This document shows positions 7,621-17,108 of a stretch of 41,579 nucleotides of DNA, piece after piece; positions within the stretch are counted from its first letter, which is position 1, and every line of letters starts with the position of its first letter. Both the position numbers and the translations under genes were made by a program. Below the pieces are notes generated by a model that saw nothing but the letters and a program-made list of their open reading frames with translations, was not told the DNA's origin and searched no databases. This DNA is from UA16 sp042095135 (GTDB lineage Bacteria > Bacteroidota > Bacteroidia > Flavobacteriales_D > Sanyastnellaceae), in NCBI GenBank assembly GCA_042095135.1, contig JBELBV010000017.1, positions 1 to 41,579 of the forward strand, read 5' to 3'.

Positions 7621-8649
7621 ATGAATAATGTGAACTTTGGCGTCATCGGTGCGGGCCACATTGGCAAGCGGCACATGGAGATGATCCGCCGAAAGGAAGG
7701 GTTTAGCTTGGTGGCCTTTGCGGACATCCGCTCGAAGGAAGCATGCGGTGTCGACAGCGATGTTCCGCACTACAGTGATCACAAGGCAATGCTGGAGGCA
7801 CACCCGGAATTGGAAGTTGTGTGCGTGTGCACCCCCAATGGATTTCATGCCCAGCAAGCAATTGATGCCATTTCAAGCAATTGCCACGTGGTGATTGAGA
7901 AGCCGATGGCGCTCACGCGGGCGGATGGAGAGGCCGTGCTTCATGCGGCGCTGGCAAAGGGCAAACAGGTGTTCTGCGTCATGCAAAACCGTTACTCTCC
8001 ACCTTCGGTCTGGTTGCGCGATATGATCCAAAGCGGGACCATGGGGGCCATTCACATGGTGCAAGTGCAGTGCTATTGGAACCGTGATGACCGCTACTAC
8101 GGCAAGATTCCATGGAAAGGCACCAAGGACTTGGATGGTGGAACGCTGTTCACGCAATTCAGCCACTTCATTGACTTGATGTACTGGGTCTTCGGTGACA
8201 TCCACCACATCCAGAGCCGCTTCGAGGATTTTGCACACCAGCACAACACGGATTTTGAAGACTCGGGCGTAGTGACGTTTGAGTTCGTCAATCACAAGGC
8301 CTTGGGGATGTTCAATTTCTCCACGGCGGTGGCCAATCAAAATTTCGAATCCTCGGTTACTGTCATCGGCGATAAGGGCACCATCAAGGTTGGCGGGCAA
8401 TACATGAATGAAGTGGAAACGTGCGACATCGCCGGGTACACCATGCCCGAATTGCCACCGTCCAACCCAGCTAACGATTACGGCCATTACAAAGGGTCAG
8501 CAGCCAACCACGGCTACATCTTTGACAATATTCACGCGGCCTTGAGTGGAGCCGGTGAGATTACAACCAATGCGTTGGAGGGGTTGAAGGTGGTCGACAT
8601 CATTGAGCGCATGTACGCCGCAGGCAAGCGGCCGTTGAAGCAAGATTGA
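7621..8649 (+). CDS. Gfo/Idh/MocA-family NAD(P)-dependent sugar oxidoreductase
   Basis: This 342-residue oxidoreductase has an N-terminal Rossmann domain with GVIGAGHIGKRH (residues 7-18) for NAD(P) binding. The conserved IEKPMA follows, where the Lys is the family's catalytic-site lysine, and then the C-terminal alpha/beta domain. The central part (NRYSPPSVWLRDMI, YWNRDDRYY, LDGGTLFTQFSHFID) resembles WbpB/WlbA-type enzymes that oxidise UDP-GlcNAc-uronate at C3 during surface-sugar synthesis. The exact substrate is inference. A glycosyltransferase gene follows after 9 bases, consistent with a small polysaccharide operon. Confidence 0.85.
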   Translation: MNNVNFGVIGAGHIGKRHMEMIRRKEGFSLVAFADIRSKEACGVDSDVPHYSDHKAMLEAHPELEVVCVCTPNGFHAQQAIDAISSNCHVVIEKPMALTRADGEAVLHAALAKGKQVFCVMQNRYSPPSVWLRDMIQSGTMGAIHMVQVQCYWNRDDRYYGKIPWKGTKDLDGGTLFTQFSHFIDLMYWVFGDIHHIQSRFEDFAHQHNTDFEDSGVVTFEFVNHKALGMFNFSTAVANQNFESSVTVIGDKGTIKVGGQYMNEVETCDIAGYTMPELPPSNPANDYGHYKGSAANHGYIFDNIHAALSGAGEITTNALEGLKVVDIIERMYAAGKRPLKQD

Positions 8650-8658
8650 AGCGCGTTG

Positions 8659-9792
8659 ATGAAAATTGCCAACGTAGTACTGAATGACTTCACCCGGGAC
8701 AACCGGGTTTTGAAAACGTCCATCGCCTTGGTGGAGGCGGGGCACGAGGTGACGGTCGTCGCTTTGCACCGCAACCAATTGCCGCGCGTGGAACAGCATC
8801 CTGCGGGATTTCGCATCGAACGGGTGCGCATCTACATCCCTGGGTTCCGGGTGCTGGCTCCGTTCAAGTGGGCGGAATTGGCCTTGCGCATCGCCTTGAC
8901 CTACCGAAAAGCCGATGCATGGCATTGCAACGATGCCGAGGCGTTTGGCATGGGCTTGCTGGCCAAGCGGCTGCGGTCAGGTTTGAAGCTTGTGTACGAT
9001 TGCCATGAATTTGAGTCTGAGCGGAACGGCAAACCGACCTGGTTGAGCAAAGCCGTTAGGCGCATGGAAACCCGGTACATCCGGAAAGCGGAAGAGGTCA
9101 TCGTTGTGAGCCCTTCGATTCAGGCCGCCTATGAATCGCGGTACATCGAACAGGGCATGCGCCGCATTTCGCTGGTGCGCAATGTCCCCAACGCGCGCTC
9201 AGGCAATGGAGCGACGCAGCCCTTGCGCACGAACTTGGGGCTAGAATCGGACGATTTTGTGGCCATCTACCAAGGGGCCTTGACCATCAACCGCGGCATC
9301 GAAACCCTATTGGCCATGGCGCCGCAATTGAATGGTAGCCGTATTCATCTGGTGTTTATGGGCTACGGTATGCTGGAGCCTCAGGTCATGGAAGCGGTGC
9401 ACCAGAATGCCAACGTGCATTTTCAGCCGGCGGTGCCGTACGAACAGGTATTGGACTACACAGGCGATGCCGACGTGGGGTTGGTCTCGGTGAAACCCGT
9501 TTGCTTGAGTTACCTGTATTGCCTGCCCAACAAGTTGTTTGAGTCTATTCAAGCGGGCATTCCGGTCTTGGTCAACGACCTGCCCGATTGCGTTGCTCTG
9601 GTTGATGAATTCGGCATTGGTGCCCGTGTAGCTAACGACACTCCTGATGGGTGGTATGCAGCTCTGGTCGAGGCAGAAAGCAAATCGCCTGCATGGAAGG
9701 TGCAGGCGATTGGCGGAATGCGGGAGGCGCAAGTGGCATTGAACTGGGAGAATGAATCTCACCGGCTCACAGCGATATATGACCGCCTGTAG
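8659..9792 (+). CDS. Glycosyltransferase, GT4-like (GT-B fold)
   Basis: This 377-residue protein has a GT-B layout. The N-terminal acceptor domain starts KIANVVLNDFTRDNRVLKT, with ALVEAGHEVTVVAL and the HCNDAEAFGMGLLAKRL and YDCHEFESER segments. A linker leads to a C-terminal nucleotide-sugar domain with IYQGALTINRGIETLL, MGYGMLEP and the donor-site region LPNKLFESIQAGIPVLVNDLPD, where the Glu in KLFESIQAG is the family's donor-binding Glu. It is probably cytoplasmic or membrane-peripheral and transfers a sugar to a growing glycan. I chose ATG 8659 rather than the in-frame TTG at 8656. It follows the oxidoreductase closely, so both probably act in one pathway. Confidence 0.85.
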   Translation: MKIANVVLNDFTRDNRVLKTSIALVEAGHEVTVVALHRNQLPRVEQHPAGFRIERVRIYIPGFRVLAPFKWAELALRIALTYRKADAWHCNDAEAFGMGLLAKRLRSGLKLVYDCHEFESERNGKPTWLSKAVRRMETRYIRKAEEVIVVSPSIQAAYESRYIEQGMRRISLVRNVPNARSGNGATQPLRTNLGLESDDFVAIYQGALTINRGIETLLAMAPQLNGSRIHLVFMGYGMLEPQVMEAVHQNANVHFQPAVPYEQVLDYTGDADVGLVSVKPVCLSYLYCLPNKLFESIQAGIPVLVNDLPDCVALVDEFGIGARVANDTPDGWYAALVEAESKSPAWKVQAIGGMREAQVALNWENESHRLTAIYDRL

Positions 9793-9808
9793 CCAGACCT
9801 CTTCAATC

Positions 9809-10576
9809 TCAAAGTGAGCGCAGAACGGCTTGGACCTCGCGGTCCGTTCCGAACAATGTGTCGGTGGCTTCAATCCACTTGCGAGCATCTGTGCGGTTGC
9901 CTTCGTCTGCGAGCATCTCAGCTGTGTAAATGACCGCGTACTTGAGCAGGTCTTGCTGGACCTCCTCGAGACCTTTGCCACCGTAATCAATCAGCAATTG
10001 CTCAGCGGTATTCCAGGATTCTTGGGCGTCGCGGACCGATTTGGCCTTCCACAGCACAGAGCCGTACATGAGCCATGCGCCGGGGTCTTCAACGTCCAAC
10101 GTCCACAAGTATTTGTAGTACGACTTGGCCTTCGTGAATTTCTCCTCGTCAACGTAGATCTCCGCTTGGTTCATGGTCGCACGGCGGAGGTCATTGAAGT
10201 AATCCACGTATTCGCCGATGTATTCCCCTTCCTTGTCTTTTTTGACAAATTTCGAGGCGTACTTCAAGGCGTCCTTGAGGGCCTTTGAGTACTTCTCAAG
10301 CAATTCTTCATCGCTGGATTCCGAGATTTTGAAGAATGCCATGCTCATGAATACGTACGGTACGGGTTCTTTTTTCGTATCGTCGTCTTCTGTGTAGCGA
10401 ATAGCCTTGTAGAGTACCTTTTCGTACTTCCCATCCACCATCCACATCAACAATTCGTCGAAGTCTTCCTGGGGAATCAAAGGCGCTTCGTCTTCATCGC
10501 CGTAGCGCTGGCCAAACGATGCAAAAGGTTGGAGCAACATTAAACCAACCAAAAGAGTAAATTGTAATGCTTTCAT
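9809..10576 (-). CDS. Secreted/periplasmic helical (TPR-like) protein of unknown function
   Basis: This 255-residue protein begins with a signal peptide (MKALQFTLLVGLMLLQPFASFGQ). A highly charged, mostly helical mature part follows, with TPR-like helix pairs such as the one around YVDEEKFTKAKSYYKYLWTLDVEDPGAWLMYGSVLWKA. The start at ATG 10576 gives the signal peptide; two upstream in-frame ATGs would put hydrophilic residues before it. The box TATCTTCG lies 26 bases upstream. It is convergent with the glycosyltransferase and divergent from the helicase. I do not recognise a named family; a periplasmic scaffold role would be typical for such proteins but is not shown. Confidence 0.7.
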   Translation of the reverse strand: MKALQFTLLVGLMLLQPFASFGQRYGDEDEAPLIPQEDFDELLMWMVDGKYEKVLYKAIRYTEDDDTKKEPVPYVFMSMAFFKISESSDEELLEKYSKALKDALKYASKFVKKDKEGEYIGEYVDYFNDLRRATMNQAEIYVDEEKFTKAKSYYKYLWTLDVEDPGAWLMYGSVLWKAKSVRDAQESWNTAEQLLIDYGGKGLEEVQQDLLKYAVIYTAEMLADEGNRTDARKWIEATDTLFGTDREVQAVLRSL

Positions 10577-10602
10577 GCAGGTGGAGTTACCAAATAACAT
10601 GC

Positions 10603-10610
10603 CGAAGATA
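10603..10610 (-). promoter_or_regulatory. Candidate -7 promoter box (TATCTTCG)
   Basis: TATCTTCG matches TAnnTTTG with one change and lies 26 bases before the chosen ATG at 10576. An in-frame ATG at 10600 is only 2 bases from the box, too close to be transcribed intact, which supports the downstream start. Confidence 0.4.
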
Positions 10611-10639
10611 CAGTGCGGACGCTGCAAGACAAACCTGCA

Positions 10640-13072
10640 ATGCTAGAATGCCCGCTCGAAACGTGGTTTACCCAACTGGGGTGGTCACCACATGACTTTC
10701 AGCGCGATGCATGGGAGGCCTATGCATCTGGGGAGGAAGTGTTGATTCAAGCACCAACCGGTTCAGGCAAGACCTACGCCGGGCTGGGGGCCGTCCTTCG
10801 CGAAGGTGCAGAACGCAAACGCTTAGGTGAACGCGTGACTGGGCTTCAGCTCATTTGGATTGCCCCCATACGTGCCTTGACCAAGGAAATCCAGTACAGT
10901 GCCCAGCGCATGGTCGACGGAATGGGGCTGGATTGGGAGGTGGGTGTTCGCACCGGGGATACCTCCAGCAAGGAGAAAGCGAACCAGCGTAAAAAGATGC
11001 CGCACATCCTCATCACGACGCCGGAATCCCTGCACGTGATGTTGGCCATGAAGGGCGTGTCAAATCGATTCGGTGATTTGCGTGTCATGGTGGTGGACGA
11101 ATGGCACGACCTCATGGGCACCAAACGCGGGACGCAAGTGGAGTTGGCGTCGGCATGGTTTCGCCACGTAGCTCCGAAGTACCGGTGCTGGGGCATCTCT
11201 GCGACTATGGGGAACCTCGACGAAGCCCTGCGCGTGCTCATCGGACCTGAACGCCCGGGACGCCTCGTGCGGTGCGATTGGACAAAGCGTACGGAAGTGC
11301 GCTCGTTGATGCCAAATCAATTTGAGCGGTTGCCTTGGGCGGGACACATCGGGGTCAAACTTGCCGAGCACGTGGTGGAGGTCATTCGTGACCACGAGAG
11401 CACGCTTATTTTTACCAATACCCGGGCGCAGTCGGAGATCTGGTACCACAAACTGCTGGAGGTGGCACCGGATCTAGCTGGAGTCCTTGCCTTGCACCAT
11501 AGCTCCATTGCTAAAGACCTGCGCGATTGGGTCGAGGACGCATTGCATGAGGGACATTTGAAGGCCGTGGTCTGCACGAGCTCATTGGACCTTGGGGTGG
11601 ACTTCAGGCCAGTGGAGGCCATTGTCCAGGTGGGCGGCCCCAAGGGTGTGGCTCGTTTCATGCAACGGGCGGGGCGTTCGGGCCACCAGCCCGGAGCTAC
11701 GAGTCGGATTTTCTTCTTGCCTACCCACGGATTGGAGTTGATCGAAGCGAGCGCCCTTCGGGATGCTATGGCTGCACAGCGCATTGAGCCGAGGGAGCCC
11801 TTGGTCCGTTCTTTTGATGTATTGATTCAGTTCATGTGTACACTCGCCGTTGGAGATGGGTTTCGCCCCGATGACTTGAAACTTGCATTGACAGGCACTC
11901 ACGCATACGAGAGCGTGGATGAGGAGGAGTGGCGCTGGTGCTTATCGTTCATACGCGATGGAGGCAAGGCCCTGTCGGCCTACGGCGATTACCGACGGGT
12001 CGAATGGGATGAGGCCGAAGGCAGGTATACATTGCGGGATCGAAGGTTGGCGCGCCGTCATCGGATGAGCATTGGTACTATCGTCTCGGACCAAATGATC
12101 AAAGTGCGCTGGACCAAGGGAGGATTTCTCGGTCATGTTGAAGAATACTTCATCTCGAGCATGGATCAGGGAGACGCCTTTTGGTTTGCGGGTATGAGCC
12201 TCGAATTCGTGCGGTTGAAGGAGGGGGCGGTACACGTGCGCAAGAGCAAGAAACCCAAGGGGCGAGTGCCGGTCTACCTCGGCGGTAGGTTGTCGCTGAG
12301 TTCGGAGTTGGGGGATGCCATCCGGGATGAATTGGATGCCTTCAGCAAGGGCCATGTGCGTTCGCCCGAAATGAGCCGGGTCAGCCCCCTGCTCGAATTG
12401 CAGCAAGAGATGAGTTGCCTCCCAAACCGGGAAGAGATCTTAATTGAGCAATTTCAATCCGAGGATGGCCACCACATTTGTGTATTTCCCTTTGAAGGGA
12501 AGGCTGTGCACGAAGCGATTGGCATGCTCATCGCCCACAGGTGGTGCGCTGAGCGCCCCCTCTCCATGTCCATTGCGAGCAATGATTACGGGTTCGAATT
12601 GCTGTCCGATTCGCCATTGGATGCGACCGAAATCGATTCGCTCGATTTGCTGCGCACAGAAGGACTGATGGATGACTTGCAATCGGGGGTCAATTCGGTT
12701 GAAATGGCCAAACGCCGTTTCCGCGACATCGCGGTGATATCGGGGTTGGCGTTTCAAGGGTTTCCGGGTCAACGGCAAGGCGTGCGTCATTTGCAATCGC
12801 ATTCTGGATTGCTGTTTGACGTATTTCAGGATTTTGACCCGGAGAACTTGTTGTTTCGCCAGGCGTATGATGAACTGCTCGATCAGCAGATGGAATGGAC
12901 CCGGCTCCGGCGTGTACTCGAACGGATGCGCCAAAAACGTGTGGTGCTCGAGCGAACAGCTCATCCAACACCATTTTCATTCCCATTGGTCGTGAACCGA
13001 TTGCGCGAGAAAATGAGCTCGGAACAGCTCGAAGATAGAATTGAGAAAATGCTCGTGCGTTCGACCCGTTGA
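10640..13072 (+). CDS. Lhr-type DEXH-box ATP-dependent DNA helicase (ligase-associated type)
   Basis: This is a superfamily 2 helicase of 810 residues. In order it shows the Q-motif-like WSPHDFQRDAWEAY, Walker A QAPTGSGKT, motif II DEWH, motif III SATMGN, motif IV LIFTNTRAQSEIWYH, motif V SSLDLGVDF and motif VI FMQRAGRSGHQPG. A long winged-helix and Lhr-core C-terminal part follows. Length and motif wording match the 'ligase-associated DNA damage response DEXH helicase' family, which usually lies beside an ATP-dependent DNA ligase and a metallo-beta-lactamase-like exonuclease; neither is here. I chose ATG 10640 over the GTG at 10613 because homologues begin close to LETWFTQLGW. It probably acts in DNA repair in the cytoplasm. 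Confidence 0.85.
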   Translation: MLECPLETWFTQLGWSPHDFQRDAWEAYASGEEVLIQAPTGSGKTYAGLGAVLREGAERKRLGERVTGLQLIWIAPIRALTKEIQYSAQRMVDGMGLDWEVGVRTGDTSSKEKANQRKKMPHILITTPESLHVMLAMKGVSNRFGDLRVMVVDEWHDLMGTKRGTQVELASAWFRHVAPKYRCWGISATMGNLDEALRVLIGPERPGRLVRCDWTKRTEVRSLMPNQFERLPWAGHIGVKLAEHVVEVIRDHESTLIFTNTRAQSEIWYHKLLEVAPDLAGVLALHHSSIAKDLRDWVEDALHEGHLKAVVCTSSLDLGVDFRPVEAIVQVGGPKGVARFMQRAGRSGHQPGATSRIFFLPTHGLELIEASALRDAMAAQRIEPREPLVRSFDVLIQFMCTLAVGDGFRPDDLKLALTGTHAYESVDEEEWRWCLSFIRDGGKALSAYGDYRRVEWDEAEGRYTLRDRRLARRHRMSIGTIVSDQMIKVRWTKGGFLGHVEEYFISSMDQGDAFWFAGMSLEFVRLKEGAVHVRKSKKPKGRVPVYLGGRLSLSSELGDAIRDELDAFSKGHVRSPEMSRVSPLLELQQEMSCLPNREEILIEQFQSEDGHHICVFPFEGKAVHEAIGMLIAHRWCAERPLSMSIASNDYGFELLSDSPLDATEIDSLDLLRTEGLMDDLQSGVNSVEMAKRRFRDIAVISGLAFQGFPGQRQGVRHLQSHSGLLFDVFQDFDPENLLFRQAYDELLDQQMEWTRLRRVLERMRQKRVVLERTAHPTPFSFPLVVNRLREKMSSEQLEDRIEKMLVRSTR

Positions 13073-13078
13073 ATGCAG

Positions 13079-13086
13079 TAAATTCG
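13079..13086 (+). promoter_or_regulatory. Candidate -7 promoter box (TAAATTCG)
   Basis: TAAATTCG lies just after the helicase stop and 5 bases (CATCC) before the ATG at 13092 of the TonB-dependent receptor. It has TAnn and the final G of the TAnnTTTG consensus, with one change in the TTT. It supports the receptor start at 13092. Confidence 0.35.
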
Positions 13087-13091
13087 CATCC

Positions 13092-15416
13092 ATGCAAGAA
13101 TTGAAACGCCAAATGGGGTTGGTGCTGTTGCTGCTTTTGCCGGCGGTGTTGTACGGTCAGGCTACGGTCAAAGGCTTTTTGCGCAGTAAGGAATCCGGTG
13201 AGCCGGTCATGTTTGCCAGTGTATCCCTCGAAGGAACCAGCTTTGGGGTCATGTCGGACATCGAAGGGTTTTACAGCCTGAGTCGGGTGCCTTCCGGTAC
13301 CTACACCTTGGTCATTTCCAGCATGGAATATGAGGGCGTCACGGAACGGGTGGAGCTGGTGGAAGGCAAAATCATCACCCGCAATTTCTTGCTGGAACAA
13401 CAGGTCATTCAGCTCGGAAGTGCTGAAGTGAATGCCGATCGAGAGGAACAAACCACCAAGGTCAATATGTCGGTAGAGACCATCCGACCGAGTGACCTCA
13501 AGAAGATTCCGAGTTTCGGCGGACAGCCCGATTTGGTGCAGGCATTGCAGGTGCTGCCGGGATTTATCAGTACCGGTGATCAAGGGGGGCAGTTGTACAT
13601 TCGCGGCGGATCCCCTATCCAAAATAAGGTGCTCCTCGACGGGATGATCGTGTACAATGCCTTCCACAGCATTGGTCTATTCAGTGTTTTCGATTCGGAT
13701 GTAATCGCCAATGCCGACGTCTACACGGGTGGTTTTGGCGCAAAATTTGGCGGCCGCATTTCTTCGATCATGGACATCAAAACCCGTGACGGCAATAAGA
13801 TGAAAACGGAAGGCCGCATCGGGGCGAGCCCGTTCGGAGCCAAACTGACCTTGGAAGGGCCTCTGAAGAAGTTAAGCGATTCTGGGGCGGGCATTTCGTA
13901 CATTATTTCGCTCAAGCACAGCTACTTGGAGCAGACGTCCAAGGTGCTTTACGACTACATCAATAACGACGGGGAAGGCTTGCCATTCAACTTCACCGAC
14001 GCCTATGGAAAGGTTTCATTTGGCAGTGGCAATGGCTCAAAATTGAGCCTCTTTGGGTTCAACTTCACTGACCGGGTGAGTTACCAAGCCCTCTCAGACT
14101 TGAGTTGGACGAACTACGGTGGCGGCGGAAACTTCACAGTAGTCCCCAGCGGTTCGGCCATTTTGATGAACGGCCATTTTGCTGCGAGTGATTACGAAAT
14201 TCGATTGCAAGAGGAAGGACTCGAAGACCGCTTCAGTTCAGTGAACGGGTTCAACTTTGGATTGGATTTCAAGTACGTGTTAGGCGAAGATGCCGTGGAG
14301 TATGGCCTCGAGGTGGTTGGGATGCAAACGGATTTCCAAACGTTTAATTCCATCGGTGTCCAAGTTGGGCAAGTCGAAAACACAACGGAATTTGCGGGTT
14401 ACGTCGATTACCGCATCAACCGCGGCGATTGGATCATCAATCCAAGTATGCGCATGCAGTACTTCAGTTCCTTGGCGCGTTTCCGACCGGAACCACGCGT
14501 GGGAATCAAGTACAAAGCCAACGAACGCCTTCGCCTGAAGTTTGCGGCAGGTCTGTACTCACAGAACGTCATCAGCTCCAATTCGGATCGTGACGTCGTC
14601 AACCTCTTCTATGGTTTCCTCTCCGGACCTGAGAACCTGCAGCGCAACCTTTTGACACCGAGCGGTGATGTCCAAGAGGTCATCCACTCCCTGCAAACCG
14701 CAGAGCACGTCATTTCTGGATTCGAATTTGATTTGACGGAGCGCTTGAACCTCAACGTTGAAGGGTACTTCAAGAATTTCAGCCAACTGACCAACGCCAA
14801 CCGCAACAAACTCTTCGAAGACAACGCGCAAAATAGCGATGTGCCTGAGGTGTTGCGCAAGGACTTCATCGTCGAGACCGGTGTGGCTTACGGCGCTGAC
14901 GTCGTCCTGAAATACGAAGAGCGGTCCAGTTATGTCTGGCTCGTTTACGGATACGGCAACGTGGACCGCTGGGACGGATTCCGTTGGTATGATCCGGTGT
15001 TCGACCGCCGACACAACATAAATCTCGTGGTGTCTCAGGGCATCGGTCGGGAAAATGCTTGGGAGGTCAGCGCTCGTTGGAACCTCGGTTCAGGTCTGCC
15101 ATTCACCCAAACACAAGGATTCTACCAACCCCCAAATGTGATCGATGGCATTTCAGCTGACTATGTAGTCGCCAATAGCCAAGAACTGGGCATCCAATTT
15201 GCGGCGTTGAACCAAGGCCGATTGCCCGCGTATCACCGTTTGGATCTGAGCATTCGTCGTGAATTTGAACTGGGCAACGACCAGACGATTGAGTTCTCTG
15301 CGGGGGCGACGAATGTTTACAGCCGAGACAACGTCTTCTACATCAACCGAATCACCGGTGATCGGGTCAATCAATTGCCCTTCTTGCCTTCCATTAGTGC
15401 CGATTGGCGCTTCTAA
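13092..15416 (+). CDS. TonB-dependent outer-membrane receptor
   Basis: This is an outer-membrane active transporter of 774 residues. A signal peptide (MQELKRQMGLVLLLLLPAVLYGQ) is followed by a carboxypeptidase-regulatory-like domain (about residues 25-105, ending near NFLLEQQVIQLG). Next comes the TonB plug with LVQALQVLPGFISTG, LYIRGGSPIQNKVLLDGM and the ADVYTGGFGAKFGGRISSIMDI segment. A beta-barrel of alternating aromatic strands ends in ...SISADWRF, the terminal Phe typical of barrel proteins. The receptor would import an unidentified ligand using TonB-ExbBD energy. It lacks a SusD partner, so it is probably not a classical polysaccharide-utilisation receptor. It is convergent with recN. 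Confidence 0.9.
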   Translation: MQELKRQMGLVLLLLLPAVLYGQATVKGFLRSKESGEPVMFASVSLEGTSFGVMSDIEGFYSLSRVPSGTYTLVISSMEYEGVTERVELVEGKIITRNFLLEQQVIQLGSAEVNADREEQTTKVNMSVETIRPSDLKKIPSFGGQPDLVQALQVLPGFISTGDQGGQLYIRGGSPIQNKVLLDGMIVYNAFHSIGLFSVFDSDVIANADVYTGGFGAKFGGRISSIMDIKTRDGNKMKTEGRIGASPFGAKLTLEGPLKKLSDSGAGISYIISLKHSYLEQTSKVLYDYINNDGEGLPFNFTDAYGKVSFGSGNGSKLSLFGFNFTDRVSYQALSDLSWTNYGGGGNFTVVPSGSAILMNGHFAASDYEIRLQEEGLEDRFSSVNGFNFGLDFKYVLGEDAVEYGLEVVGMQTDFQTFNSIGVQVGQVENTTEFAGYVDYRINRGDWIINPSMRMQYFSSLARFRPEPRVGIKYKANERLRLKFAAGLYSQNVISSNSDRDVVNLFYGFLSGPENLQRNLLTPSGDVQEVIHSLQTAEHVISGFEFDLTERLNLNVEGYFKNFSQLTNANRNKLFEDNAQNSDVPEVLRKDFIVETGVAYGADVVLKYEERSSYVWLVYGYGNVDRWDGFRWYDPVFDRRHNINLVVSQGIGRENAWEVSARWNLGSGLPFTQTQGFYQPPNVIDGISADYVVANSQELGIQFAALNQGRLPAYHRLDLSIRREFELGNDQTIEFSAGATNVYSRDNVFYINRITGDRVNQLPFLPSISADWRF

Positions 15417-15426
15417 GCGGAAGGTA

Positions 15427-17094
15427 CTACCCTTGAGTTCCAGTGAGCAACGAGACTGCGTTGGCCATAGCGGCTTCCGTGACTACGGAACCGCTCAACA
15501 TGCCTGCGATTTCTTGAACACGCTGTTTGTCATCGAGTCCCGTGACAAGGGTGCGTGTGGAGCCGTCTTCAGCAGCTTTTGAAACTTTCAGGTGGTGGTC
15601 GGCCAAAGCTGCGACTTGAGGCAGGTGCGTAACGGCGATGACTTGCTGATCGGAGGCCATGCTGTGCATGAGACTGGCCATTTCTTCGGCGACCTTGCCG
15701 CTCACCCCTGTATCAATCTCGTCGAGTACAATGGTGGGAAGGCTAGCAGTGCTCGTACCGGTTGCTTTGAAGGCGAGCATCAGGCGGCTCTTCTCACCCC
15801 CGGATGCCACCTTATGCAGTGGGAGTGCCGGGTGACCGGGGTTGGCTGAAAACGCAATGATGACCTCTTCAATGCCATGCTCATCGGGTTCCGCGAGGGG
15901 CTGCCATTCGAAGGCCAACGTGGCCTCGGGCATGCTCAGGCGTTTGAGCGTTGCTTCAATGGCGCCGGCGAGCTTCCCTGCCACACCCTGACGGCTTCGC
16001 ATCAAGGCATCGCCCGCAGCAAATGCCTTTTGGCGTTCGGCCTCAAGCTCATCCTTGGCTGCGGCGTACGCTTCGTCGATGCCCGCTGCTTCGGTCAATT
16101 GTTCTCTGAGGCTCTGTTCAAGCCGTTGGAGTTCGCGTGCATCTCCGGCGTGGTGCTTGTGCAAGACGCGCTGGAGTTCGTGGTGCAAGGCGTTCAGGTG
16201 ATCGAGGCGAATCGGATTCGATTCGGTTTGCTCCGCCGTGTTTTCAATTTCATCCACCAGGTCACCCAATTCAATGCGCACGCTCGACAAGCGCTCCATC
16301 AAAACCTGAAACTTGGTGCCAACGTGTCCGAGGTCATCGAGGTGCTTGGTGGCTTGGTGCAGGCGGTCCAGCGCGCCGGATGCAGCATCGTTCTCACTCA
16401 ATGCGGCAAAAGCCTGCCCCAGCGATTCGCGAATGGACTCGCTGTTTTCGAGGACGCCACGTTCTTCAAGCAGTGCAGGCCAATCTTGCTGGTCCAGGTT
16501 GAGCGATTGCAATTCTTCCAGTTGGTACTTGATGTATTCCAGATCCGTTTGGGGCTGTGAGCGTTTCAGCTCGAGCTGGGCCAAACGGCCCTGTGCCGTT
16601 TTGAACGCTGTGTAGGCTGTTTTGTAGTCGCTGAGCAGGTGCGGGTGATTGGCATTTGCATCTATCCAAGCCAGTTGGAAGTCCCGTTGCAAAAGGAGCT
16701 TGGCACTGTCTTGCCCATGCAGGTCGACCAATTGCTGTCCAAGGGACTGAAGCAATTGCAATTTGACTGGAGTGTCATTGATGAACACCCGGCCACGTCC
16801 TTGCGTTGAAAATTCCCGCCGGACAATCAGCTCATCCCAGCTGTCCAGGTCATGCTGTCTGAGCCAGGTTTGCGCCTGGGAAGGGCAATTGAACACCCCT
16901 TCAACGGTACATTTTTCGGTGCCCGTACGGATGCTGGAGGTGTCGCTTCGACTTCCCAAAAGCAACCCCAAGGCGCCCAAAACGATGGACTTTCCAGAAC
17001 CCGTCTCGCCGGTCATAGCTGTCATGCCGGGGTGCCATGTCAATTCGAGCGAATCAATCAGGGCGTAATTCTGGATGTTCAGGGATTTCAACAT
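15427..17094 (-). CDS. recN: DNA repair protein RecN
   Basis: This is an SMC-like ATPase of recombinational double-strand-break repair, 555 residues as usual for RecN. The N-terminal half-site shows Walker A TGETGSGKS (28-36). A long coiled-coil middle follows (about 150-370). The C-terminal half-site has the ABC signature ASGGEKSRLMLAFK and Walker B IVLDEIDTGVSG. The N-terminal MLKSLNIQNYALIDSLEL is characteristic. It is the last gene of the bamD-rpoZ-coaBC-DUF4835-recN operon and starts 14 bases after the DUF4835 stop. Confidence 0.97.
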   Translation of the reverse strand: MLKSLNIQNYALIDSLELTWHPGMTAMTGETGSGKSIVLGALGLLLGSRSDTSSIRTGTEKCTVEGVFNCPSQAQTWLRQHDLDSWDELIVRREFSTQGRGRVFINDTPVKLQLLQSLGQQLVDLHGQDSAKLLLQRDFQLAWIDANANHPHLLSDYKTAYTAFKTAQGRLAQLELKRSQPQTDLEYIKYQLEELQSLNLDQQDWPALLEERGVLENSESIRESLGQAFAALSENDAASGALDRLHQATKHLDDLGHVGTKFQVLMERLSSVRIELGDLVDEIENTAEQTESNPIRLDHLNALHHELQRVLHKHHAGDARELQRLEQSLREQLTEAAGIDEAYAAAKDELEAERQKAFAAGDALMRSRQGVAGKLAGAIEATLKRLSMPEATLAFEWQPLAEPDEHGIEEVIIAFSANPGHPALPLHKVASGGEKSRLMLAFKATGTSTASLPTIVLDEIDTGVSGKVAEEMASLMHSMASDQQVIAVTHLPQVAALADHHLKVSKAAEDGSTRTLVTGLDDKQRVQEIAGMLSGSVVTEAAMANAVSLLTGTQG

Positions 17095-17108
17095 GCTTGA
17101 ACGGAACT

